Made by a program: the position numbers and the translations under genes. From the NCBI RefSeq assembly GCF_001941825.1, contig NZ_CP019038.1:1178001-1242000 (forward strand): 64,000 nucleotides of DNA, in the 5' to 3' direction. The notes under the pieces were generated by a model, which was given only the letters and a program-made list of their open reading frames with translations, ran no database searches and was not told the DNA's origin. Source of the DNA: Massilia putida. GTDB taxonomy: Bacteria; Pseudomonadota; Gammaproteobacteria; Burkholderiales; Burkholderiaceae_D. Of the stretch, positions 8,647 through 15,875 are shown piece after piece. Every line of letters starts with the position of its first letter. The stretch's first letter is position 1.

Positions 8647-8657
8647 AAGGAACCGCG

Positions 8658-10043
8658 ATGACCACCGATGCTTCTCGCCGCGCCTTTCTGCGCCGCGCGG
8701 GCGCCCTGTCGCTGGCCGGCAGCGCCGCGCCGTGGGCGCTCAACCTCGCGGCCATGGCGGAAGCCGCGGCCGCCAACGCGAGCGACTACAAGGCCCTCGT
8801 CTGCATCTTCCTCTACGGCGGCAACGATTACGCGAACACGCTCGTGCCGTACGACAGCGCGAATTATGCGGCCTACCAGCAGCTGCGTCCCACCCTCGCG
8901 TACGCGCGCTCGGCGCTGGCCGGCACCGCGCTGACGCCGGCGCAAGTGCCGCTGGACCGCAACGGCATGCAGCACGCCTACGCGCTGGCGCCGGAGCTGG
9001 GCAAGCTGGCGCCGCTGTTCGACGCCGGCCAACTGGGCGTCGTCCTGAACGTCGGCCCGCTCGTGCAGCCGACCACGAAGCTCCAGTACCAGAATCGGTC
9101 GGCGCCGCTGCCGCCCAAGCTGTTCTCGCACAACGACCAGCAATCGATCTGGCAATCGTCCGCCCCCGAAGGTGCGGGTTCCGGCTGGGGCGGACGCATG
9201 GGCGATCTGTTCGAAGCGGGCAACGGCAACGCGACCTTCACGTGCGTGAACGTGTCGGGCAACGCCGTCTACCTCGCCGGCAGGCAGGCGGTGCAATACC
9301 AGGTATCGCCGGGCGGTGCGGCCGCGATCAACGCGCTCGCCAAGCCGCTGTTCGGCTCGACCGCGTGCAGCGACGCGCTGCGCGCGCTGATCACGCAGCC
9401 GCGCACGCAGCTGCTGGAAGCGGAGTACAACCGCGTCACGAGCCGCGCCATCACCGCCAACAACGCACTCAGCGCGGCGCTCGCCGGCGGCCCCGCCATC
9501 ACCACGCCGTTCGCCGCCGGAAATGCGCTGGCCGCGCAACTCAAAATGGTGGCGCGCATGATCTCGGTCGCCCCCGCGCTGGGCATCAAGCGCCAGGTCT
9601 TCTTCGTGTCGATGGGCGGCTTCGACACGCACGACGGCCTGTTGACCGTCCACCCGAAACTGCTGACCGGCGTGGCCGACGCGATGGCCGCGTTCCACGC
9701 CGCGACACAGGAACTGCGCGTCGCCAACGCCGTCACGTCGTTCACCGCGTCGGACTTCGGTCGCACGCTGACCGGCAACAACGACGGTTCCGACCACGGC
9801 TGGGGCAGCATGCACTTCGTGCTGGGCGGCGCCGTCAAGGGCAAGACGTTCTACGGCACGGCACCCGTTGTCGCCAGCGACGGCCCGGACGACGTCGGCC
9901 AGGGCCGTTTGCTGCCGACCACCTCGGTCGACCAGTATGCGGCTACGCTGGGCCGCTGGCTGGGCATCGCGGACGCCGACCTGCTGCAACTGCTGCCCAA
10001 CCTGGCCAATTTCAGCCAACGCAACCTCGGCTTCATGGCTTGA
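8658..10043 (+). CDS. DUF1501 family protein, Tat-exported
   Basis: A 461-residue DUF1501 (sulfatase-like fold) protein with a clear twin-arginine signal: SRRAFLRRAG, a hydrophobic stretch, then ANLAAM-type cleavage around residue 35. Family motifs include LVCIFLYGGNDYANTLVPYD, FFVSMGGFDTHDGLL with its conserved DTH, ASDFGRTLTGN and DHGWGSMHFVLGG. It is predicted to be periplasmic. The ribosome-binding site AAGGAA precedes ATG 8658. Together with the DUF1800 gene it forms a common two-gene unit of unknown function. It looks intact. Confidence 0.9.
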   Translation: MTTDASRRAFLRRAGALSLAGSAAPWALNLAAMAEAAAANASDYKALVCIFLYGGNDYANTLVPYDSANYAAYQQLRPTLAYARSALAGTALTPAQVPLDRNGMQHAYALAPELGKLAPLFDAGQLGVVLNVGPLVQPTTKLQYQNRSAPLPPKLFSHNDQQSIWQSSAPEGAGSGWGGRMGDLFEAGNGNATFTCVNVSGNAVYLAGRQAVQYQVSPGGAAAINALAKPLFGSTACSDALRALITQPRTQLLEAEYNRVTSRAITANNALSAALAGGPAITTPFAAGNALAAQLKMVARMISVAPALGIKRQVFFVSMGGFDTHDGLLTVHPKLLTGVADAMAAFHAATQELRVANAVTSFTASDFGRTLTGNNDGSDHGWGSMHFVLGGAVKGKTFYGTAPVVASDGPDDVGQGRLLPTTSVDQYAATLGRWLGIADADLLQLLPNLANFSQRNLGFMA

Positions 10044-10257
10044 CGGCGTCGCGCCGGAGTCAGGCCGGCAGCGTAGCGGTGATCGCTCCCTCCACATTCA
10101 GTACCTCTAAACAAATCTATGGCCCCCCTCCTTTTGCCAGCTGCTTTTCCTTGTCTATGATGTGAGTAGGCTTGCTCAAATCTATCCGGCGTTTGATGGC
10201 GACTTGCTCCGCACCTCGATGAGAGTGGCGCCTGTTGGCCCTAAAAATCGCGGCGGC

Positions 10258-11253
10258 TTAAGCCATTAGATGCTTACTGTCGTCCAACGTCGGCATAAAC
10301 GACAGGATCAACGCATTAACCGCATCAGCGTGTTCTTGCTGTATCCAATGTCCTGCATCGTCGATGGTGACGCACCGGCGCAGACGCGGAGCTAGTTTGG
10401 CCATGTCAGCAATGATTCTATCCATTCCAGGGATCGATAGTCCCACATCGCGTGAGCCAATGGCGAAAAGCGCCGGCACTTCGACGCGCATTCCTTCAAG
10501 ACTGGCTTGCAACTGCCAGTTGCGATCCAGGTTGCGATAGTAGTTAAGCCCACCATGGAAGCCGCTCCGCGCGAAAGCAGTAACGTACGCGTTGAGGTCG
10601 GCACTGGACAGCCATGAAGGCAGCGTAGCTGGCTCAGGAAGGTCTTGTAGCATTCCGCGTTCGGGCACAACCATACCGAAAGGATTGGGCGTACCGTCTC
10701 CAGGTTGGCGCCGTCCTGCCTCGCCCGATGCCGCGTGGTAAATCCTGCGTAACGTGGTTGGCACGTCGCGTTCGAGTTCCCGCTCGGCTAGCCCAGGCTC
10801 CTGGAAATACAGGGCGTAGAACAGCGCCTCTTTCGTGCGTGGAAACATCTGTGTAGGAGGCATAGGGGCACGAGCCATCAAAGGCACGCCAAAAGCGACG
10901 ACGCCGCGAATGCGGTCTGGGCGCATGAGTGACATTTGCCAAGCGACCGAGGCGCCCCAATCGTTGCCTACGATTACGGTACGTTGGATCGAGAGAGCGT
11001 CCATCAGGCCGACTAGGTCGCCAACAAGATGAAATATCGTGTACGCATCGGTCGCTTCCGGGCAAGACGACTCGCCATAACCACGCAGGTCTGGGGCAAT
11101 GACGCGGTAGCCAGCTGCAGCAAGCGCGGGCACTTGCTTGTGCCATGACTTCGACGTTTCGGGAAAGCCATGGCAAAGTAGTATCGCTGGGCCTTCGCCA
11201 GCTTCGAGATACGATAACGTGATTCCGTTCACATCAACTGATTTGCGTTGCAT
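10258..11253 (-). CDS. Epoxide-hydrolase-like alpha/beta hydrolase
   Basis: A 331-residue alpha/beta-hydrolase. The oxyanion motif HGFP is at residues 28-31, the nucleophile motif GNDWG at 96-100 (Asp98, as in epoxide hydrolases and dehalogenases rather than Ser), and the catalytic His is in DDAGHWIQQEH near the C-terminus. The cap segment (YALYFQEPGLAERELERD) is typical of epoxide hydrolases. ATG 11253 is chosen because a strong AGGAGG lies 6 bases upstream; longer frames lack one. It is divergent from an Rrf2 regulator, with two palindromes between them, which suggests control by that regulator. Substrate unknown. Confidence 0.88.
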   Translation of the reverse strand: MQRKSVDVNGITLSYLEAGEGPAILLCHGFPETSKSWHKQVPALAAAGYRVIAPDLRGYGESSCPEATDAYTIFHLVGDLVGLMDALSIQRTVIVGNDWGASVAWQMSLMRPDRIRGVVAFGVPLMARAPMPPTQMFPRTKEALFYALYFQEPGLAERELERDVPTTLRRIYHAASGEAGRRQPGDGTPNPFGMVVPERGMLQDLPEPATLPSWLSSADLNAYVTAFARSGFHGGLNYYRNLDRNWQLQASLEGMRVEVPALFAIGSRDVGLSIPGMDRIIADMAKLAPRLRRCVTIDDAGHWIQQEHADAVNALILSFMPTLDDSKHLMA

Positions 11254-11275
11254 ATCATCCTCCTGACCTAGAATT

Positions 11276-11333
11276 CGTAACATCATATGTTGCGCATTTC
11301 GAGCGGTCAAGTAGCGTAACATGTAGTGTTACG
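11276..11333. promoter_or_regulatory. Two operator-like palindromes between hydrolase and Rrf2 gene
   Basis: Two 19-base inverted repeats share the pattern CGTAACA-n5-TGTTACG. The one at 11315-11333 is perfect; that at 11276-11294 has one mismatched base (TGTTGCG). Their centres are 39 bases apart in the divergent intergenic region. They are the likely binding sites of the adjacent Rrf2 regulator, controlling both directions. Confidence 0.65.
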
Positions 11334-11360
11334 GGTCTAAAATAACAACGCGAGGTGCGA

Positions 11361-11777
11361 ATGAGACACGACGGTAGGCTGTCGCGCATGCTTCATGTGC
11401 TGATACATATGGACAAAAGGGGTGGTAAGACTACTTCCGAGACGATTGCCCTGATGCTGGGCACCAACCCCGTCGTTGTTCGTCGCACTATGGCGCCGTT
11501 GAAGCAGGCCGGACTTGTGACCTCTGATGGTGGAGCAGGCGGTGGGTGGGCGCTTGCTCGTGCTATCGACGATGTAACGATCCGCGATGTCTATGAAGCG
11601 CTCGGCTCGCCTTCAGCGTTAGCGATCGATGTAGCAATCGATCACAAGACCTGTCCGGTAGAGCAAACCGTAGTCGCTAAACTGGGCGCCGTATTCCAAG
11701 ATACGGAGAAGTTCATGCTTGAGCGGATGCAAGATGTGACACTTGGAACGCTGGCCGAAGATGTCGACCATATTTAG
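11361..11777 (+). CDS. Rrf2 family transcriptional regulator
   Basis: A 138-residue winged-helix regulator. The N-terminus MRHDGRLSRMLHVLIHMD and recognition segment TSETIALMLGTNPVVVRRTM are followed by the wing SDGGAGGGWALAR, the signature of Rrf2 proteins, and the IRDVYEAL dimerisation region. Only one cysteine (KTCPVEQ) is present, so an Fe-S cluster of the IscR/NsrR three-Cys type is unlikely. It is divergent from the hydrolase and probably represses it and itself through the two palindromes at 11276-11333. ATG 11361 is used; a GTG at 11355 is possible. Confidence 0.88.
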   Translation: MRHDGRLSRMLHVLIHMDKRGGKTTSETIALMLGTNPVVVRRTMAPLKQAGLVTSDGGAGGGWALARAIDDVTIRDVYEALGSPSALAIDVAIDHKTCPVEQTVVAKLGAVFQDTEKFMLERMQDVTLGTLAEDVDHI

Positions 11778-12062
11778 CCAGACCAGCTGCAGACCGCAGA
11801 AAGTAAACGTCTGCTATGGGTTGCGCATTCAATCGGTCGGCACGGCTCAGTGTACTCGGCGGTTGCCTGCTGAGCAACTAGAGGGTTTTGTTAGGCGTAC
11901 ATGGACGCCCCCGGTTTGCCAAGCATTCAATTCATGACGGCATGAAGGTAAAGATTGCACTCGTACATTCGGACTTTATATGCGACGATTTGTCGCGGTC
12001 CCTGATGGGATGTGCTGGTCGGTGCCCCCTCGCTCTAACGCACTTCATGTGCCAGCCTAACA
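11778..12062. other. Intergenic region, no gene recognised
   Basis: Short open frames only. The 8-base sequence GCCTAACA at 12055-12062 is repeated at 13414-13421 as the target duplication of the IS256-type element. Confidence 0.5.
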
Positions 12063-13413
12063 GGGGGTGTACCAGATTCTGTGTAAACGATTCTTCGTTT
12101 AAGTCTGCGGCACCCGGTCTTCAAACTGGATGGCGAAGCGGTTTAACGCAGCTTTCCAGTCCCGTATCGGCATCGTCCACTTCTTGCTGATGTTGTTCAG
12201 GGCAAGATAAAACAGCTTGCTGACAGCTTCATCGGTCGGAAAGGAACTGCGGGCCTTGGTCACTTTTCGCAGGCTCATGTTAATCGATTCAATAGCGTTC
12301 GTGGTGTATATCACCTTTCGGATTTCCGGCGGGTAGTCGAAGAACGGTATGACGCGCGCCCAGTTACGGCGCCAGGACTGACTTATCGGTTTATACTGTT
12401 TATCCCATTTATCTTCGAATTCGGCAAGCCTGAGTTCAGCCTCGTCGGTAGTGGCTGCACTGTAAATCAACTTCAGATCGGCGGCGACTTCCTTCTGCGC
12501 TTTCCAGGGCACGAAATTCAGGCTGTTGCGCACCATGTGAACGATGCACAGCTGAACCGAGGTCTGCGGGTAGACCGCCTCGATGGCGTCCGGGAAGCCT
12601 TTCAGGCCGTCGACGCAGGCGATGAATATGTCCTGCACGCCACGATTTTTTAGCTCGGTCACGACCTGCAGCCAGAACTTCGCGCCTTCAGTTTGGGAGA
12701 TCCACAGGCCCAGCACCTCCTTGTGGCCATCCATGTTGACGCCGATGGCCAGGTAGACCGCCTTGGTACGCACCGCGCCGTTGTCGCGCACCTTGACGTG
12801 AATGCAGTCGAGATAGAGGATCGGGTACACGGCGTCGAGCGGGCGGGCCTGCCAGAGCTTCACATCCTCGCTGACAGCGTCCGTGACGTTGGAAATGAGG
12901 GTCGGTGACACCTCGGTGCCGTACATCTCTTCCAGATGGCTTTGGATCTCCCGCACGCTCAGGCCACGCGCGTAGAGCGAGATGATTTTGTCGTCGAAGC
13001 CGGTCCAGCGTGTCTGATGCTTGACGACGATCTGCGGCTCGAACGTGCCCTGGCGGTCGCGAGGAACGTCAAGCGGCAGCGCGCCGAAATCGCCCTTGAG
13101 CGTCTTGATGCTATGGCCGTTGCGGGTGTTGGCAGTGCTGTTGGTCACCTCGCCGCTTTTGTCGTGGCCCAGGTGGTCGGTCATCTCGACTTCCAGCGCG
13201 CGCTCGACCAGCATCTTGGTGAGCTGCTTGAGCAGCCCATTTTCGCCGATCAGGTCCTCGGGCTTCTGGTAGTTTGCCAGCAGGCCGTCGGCAAGTTTGA
13301 GCAGTTCCGGATCGGGCTTGGCCCGCTTGTTACGCTTTACAACGGTCATCGTTTCTCCTAATGGCGGCAGTGTCCTGCCAAATGACCGTTTACACAATAT
13401 TATTTACACCCTC
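12063..13413 (-). mobile_element. IS256-family insertion sequence
   Basis: A 1351-bp element with ends GGGGGTGTACCAGATTCTGTG and, inverted at the right, GAGGGTGTAAATAATATTGTG. It is flanked by the 8-base direct repeat GCCTAACA (12055-12062 and 13414-13421), the duplication length expected for IS256. It is therefore one of the few clean insertions in this region and probably recent. Confidence 0.9.
12099..13349 (-). CDS. IS256-family transposase (mutator type)
   Basis: A 416-residue DDE transposase of the IS256/Mutator class. Key segments are LVERALEVEMTDHLGH near the N-terminus, ARGLSVREIQSHLEEMYG, YLDCIHVKVRDNG (first Asp), FIACVDGLKGFPDAI (second Asp) and YTTNAIESINMSLRKVTK (Glu). It ends VPQT. 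ATG 13349 fits the family start (MTVVKRNKRAKPDPEL); a longer frame to 13397 has no support. It looks intact. Confidence 0.93.
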   Translation of the reverse strand: MTVVKRNKRAKPDPELLKLADGLLANYQKPEDLIGENGLLKQLTKMLVERALEVEMTDHLGHDKSGEVTNSTANTRNGHSIKTLKGDFGALPLDVPRDRQGTFEPQIVVKHQTRWTGFDDKIISLYARGLSVREIQSHLEEMYGTEVSPTLISNVTDAVSEDVKLWQARPLDAVYPILYLDCIHVKVRDNGAVRTKAVYLAIGVNMDGHKEVLGLWISQTEGAKFWLQVVTELKNRGVQDIFIACVDGLKGFPDAIEAVYPQTSVQLCIVHMVRNSLNFVPWKAQKEVAADLKLIYSAATTDEAELRLAEFEDKWDKQYKPISQSWRRNWARVIPFFDYPPEIRKVIYTTNAIESINMSLRKVTKARSSFPTDEAVSKLFYLALNNISKKWTMPIRDWKAALNRFAIQFEDRVPQT

Positions 13414-13520
13414 GCCTAACAGCGGGCTTTGCCAACCACGGTCTTACCTATCTGCCATCACTGCATGATTGCCTGTGCAATCGGTGGAATGAACAACCTC
13501 GTATTGCCATTACCTCTGCC

Positions 13521-13552
13521 CGATCCGATTACGCAGCAACGTAATCGGATCG
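13521..13552 (-). terminator. Hairpin over the IS110 transposase stop codon
   Basis: Perfect 13-base arms CGATCCGATTACG / CGTAATCGGATCG with a 6-base loop span the last codons and stop (13529-13531) of the transposase. There is no long T tract. It may terminate the mRNA or shape the RNA of the downstream noncoding arm (13423-13520). Confidence 0.5.
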
Positions 13553-14551
13553 GAAGTCCCTGTCGTGTACCAACAGCGCCCACGCGATGCGCGCGTTCTT
13601 GTTCGCCAGTGCGACTGCTGCTACGTTCTTGTTGCGTCGGCCAAGCAGGTTGGCCAGCCATCCCTGTACATTGATCTTCCGTTCGAGTTGCCGAATGACC
13701 GCTCGAGCACCGTGGATGAGCAGCGTGCGCAGATACGTATCACCACGCTTGCTGATCCCCTGCAAATTCGTCTTTCCTCCGGACGAGTTTTGCTTAGGCA
13801 CCAGCCCCAACCATGCGGCCAACTGCCGGCCGTTCTCAAAATTCTTCGCATCGCCAACCGAAGCGACCAAAGCACTGGCCGTGATCGGACCAATCCCCGG
13901 AATTCTCTCCAGCTTGCGCGACAGGGTATTGGCGCGATGCCAGTATTGGATTTGGTGTTCCACTTCATTCACTTGCCGGTCCAGGTCCTTGAAGTGTTCA
14001 AGCAAACGTAGCACAAGCTCTTGGAATGGCCCCGGCAGCTCGTCCTTTGCTTCATCGAGCAACGCCGGTACGCGGCTGGTGATGTGTCCAATCCCTTGAG
14101 GCACGATCAAGCCGAATTCGCTCAATAAACCACGGATCTGATTGGCTTGCGCTGTCCTCGCCTTGATCCATCCCTGCCGTACCCGATGCAGCGCCAGTAC
14201 CGCCTGCTGCTCAACATTTTTGACCGGCACGAACCGCATGTTAGGCCGCTGCACCGCCTCGCAAATCGCTTCCGCATCCGCAGCGTCGTGCTTGTTCGTT
14301 TTCACGTAGGGCTTTACGAACTGAGGTGCCATCAGCTTCACCGTGTGCCCAAACGTTTGCAGCCTTCTTGCCCAGTAATGAGCGCTGCCGCAGGCTTCCA
14401 TCCCGATCAGACAGGCTGGTAGAGTGGCGAAAAACTCCGCCATCTGGCCGCGCTTGAGCTGCTTCCTCAACATAACCTTTCCATGCTGATTTATCGCGTG
14501 AACCTGGAACACACTCTTTGCCAGATCGATGCCAACTGTCGTAATCTCCAT
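13529..14551 (-). CDS. IS110-family transposase (DEDD recombinase)
   Basis: A 340-residue protein with an N-terminal RuvC-like DEDD domain: TTVGIDLAKSVFQVHA (first Asp), ACLIGMEACGSAHYWA (Glu) and KTNKHDAADAEAICEA (two Asp). The C-terminal transposase_20 domain has the HhH-like RIPGIGPITASALVASVGD and AAWLGLVPKQNSSGGK with its conserved serine. IS110 enzymes use an element-encoded guide RNA. It looks intact. Confidence 0.93.
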   Translation of the reverse strand: MEITTVGIDLAKSVFQVHAINQHGKVMLRKQLKRGQMAEFFATLPACLIGMEACGSAHYWARRLQTFGHTVKLMAPQFVKPYVKTNKHDAADAEAICEAVQRPNMRFVPVKNVEQQAVLALHRVRQGWIKARTAQANQIRGLLSEFGLIVPQGIGHITSRVPALLDEAKDELPGPFQELVLRLLEHFKDLDRQVNEVEHQIQYWHRANTLSRKLERIPGIGPITASALVASVGDAKNFENGRQLAAWLGLVPKQNSSGGKTNLQGISKRGDTYLRTLLIHGARAVIRQLERKINVQGWLANLLGRRNKNVAAVALANKNARIAWALLVHDRDFRSDYVAA

Positions 14552-14648
14552 GATGACGTCCCCCTCGATTCAAGTGGTTGCTCGATACATCCACTTTGGC
14601 ACATCGATGCCGTTACCGGGCGGGGGCGTCCATTCCATTGTACTAACA

Positions 14649-15873
14649 GGGCGTAGACGAAATCAACTTTGATAAGCGAGTCTGTTGAGTAGCATACGTG
14701 CCTCGGCCAGCCATACCCAGGCGGCCGAGATATCCAGCTTGCGGTCGTGGTGCATCACTGTACGGCGCCAGCGTTCGGTCCACGCGTGAGTTCGTTCGAC
14801 GACCCAGCGCATTGGCAGGACCACGAATCCTGCATTGATAACTGCGGCTGGCTCAGGTGCCGTCTTGGGATCATGCAGCGTTCCGATCGTGCTGTTACCT
14901 GGACGACGAACGACTTCGACACCAATATGATGCGCCTGCTCGATGTCATGCGCGCATTTCCCGCCATACGCGCCGTCGGTGTAAAGCCGTTCTAGCCGAG
15001 GGCTCTTGGCGCACGCTTGCGCAACCACGGCTGCGGCAGCATCCCTGTCCTGCACGCTCGCAGCGGTTACCGTGACTGCGATGAGCAGCCCCATCGTATC
15101 AACGACGAGATTGCGCTTTCGCCCCTTGACCTTCTTACCCGCATCGAATCCGCTTTCGCCACCTTGCGGCGAGGCGCGAGTGGACTGTGCATCGATCACC
15201 GCGGCGCTTGGGGTGCTCGCACGCCCCATGCGCGCGCGCCATTGTTCACGTAGTCGGTCCTGCATTTGCTCGAATACGCCCGCATCAACCCAGCGCGAAA
15301 ACGCCTTGTAGACCGCCTGCCAAGGCGGGAACGTCTCGGGTAACAGTCGCCAAGCGCAGCCCGTGCGCAGCACATACGAGCATGCATTCACGAGATCGCG
15401 GCGGCTGTAATGCACAGGCGTCCCTCGTTGTCCGGGTACGCGCTCGAACAAATCAGCGACCAGTTCCCATTCAGCATCTGTCAGGTTGGTGCTGTACGGC
15501 GATATGTCCTCGCGTCGGTGCGCTGCCGTGTAGCCATATCGCTTGGCGCCCTCGGCTCGCTCTGCATACGCTCGACGCACTGGCTTGAGCCGTACGATCC
15601 CTTGCGCACGTAGCGCACGGCGAACCGTTGCATCGCATACGCGTAATCCACAACGGTGGTATAGCTCGTCGGCAATCTCTTTCAGGCTGGCCTGAGCGCG
15701 CTGCTTCACGATATCGTGCAAAACCGCGATATGCTCAGGCTTCAATGCCGGTGGCCTTCCCCCGACGTTGCTTGACGACTCAACGCCGTCGAGTGGATGT
15801 TTCGTTGCCATGGCATGCTCCTTCCACATCGAGACAGCATGCCACAGCTACGTTATTGATTTTGTCTACACCC
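14649..15873 (-). mobile_element. IS5-family insertion sequence
   Basis: Ends GGGCGTAGACGAAATCAAC (14649) and, inverted, GGGTGTAGACAAAATCAAT (15873) bound a 1225-bp element. It lies directly between the IS110 element and the 3' end of the bacteriocin exporter gene. No clear target duplication is visible (CTAA on the left, TTAA on the right). Confidence 0.82.
14663..15811 (-). CDS. IS5-family transposase with N-terminal HTH
   Basis: A 382-residue DDE transposase. An N-terminal winged-helix part (LKPEHIAVLHDIVKQ, then KEIADELYHRCGLRV) precedes the DUF4096/IS5 domain LTDAEWELVADLF, the first catalytic Asp in AVIDAQSTRASP, the second in YTDGAYGG, and the late Arg-Trp-Val-Val-Glu-Arg motif (MRWVVERTHAW). 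The start ATG 15811 has AAGGAG upstream. It looks intact. Confidence 0.9.
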   Translation of the reverse strand: MATKHPLDGVESSSNVGGRPPALKPEHIAVLHDIVKQRAQASLKEIADELYHRCGLRVCDATVRRALRAQGIVRLKPVRRAYAERAEGAKRYGYTAAHRREDISPYSTNLTDAEWELVADLFERVPGQRGTPVHYSRRDLVNACSYVLRTGCAWRLLPETFPPWQAVYKAFSRWVDAGVFEQMQDRLREQWRARMGRASTPSAAVIDAQSTRASPQGGESGFDAGKKVKGRKRNLVVDTMGLLIAVTVTAASVQDRDAAAAVVAQACAKSPRLERLYTDGAYGGKCAHDIEQAHHIGVEVVRRPGNSTIGTLHDPKTAPEPAAVINAGFVVLPMRWVVERTHAWTERWRRTVMHHDRKLDISAAWVWLAEARMLLNRLAYQS

Positions 15874-15875
15874 TC

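Larger units (their letters stand above)
13423..14648 (-). mobile_element. IS110-family insertion sequence (IS1111-like), ends approximate
   Basis: The transposase at 13529-14551 is flanked by noncoding arms of about 106 and 97 bases before the neighbouring elements (IS256 repeat at 13422, IS5 end at 14649). IS110 elements lack conventional inverted ends, so the limits are inferred from the neighbours. Part of the right arm (14590-14638) recurs at 6768-6813. Confidence 0.7.

Noticed and set aside
11889..12063. Integron attC-like boxes (GTTAGGC at about 11889 and GCCTAAC at 12055)
   Set aside because: The two boxes are in the wrong order and spacing for one attC, no paired inner boxes are found, and GCCTAACA is explained as the IS256 target duplication.
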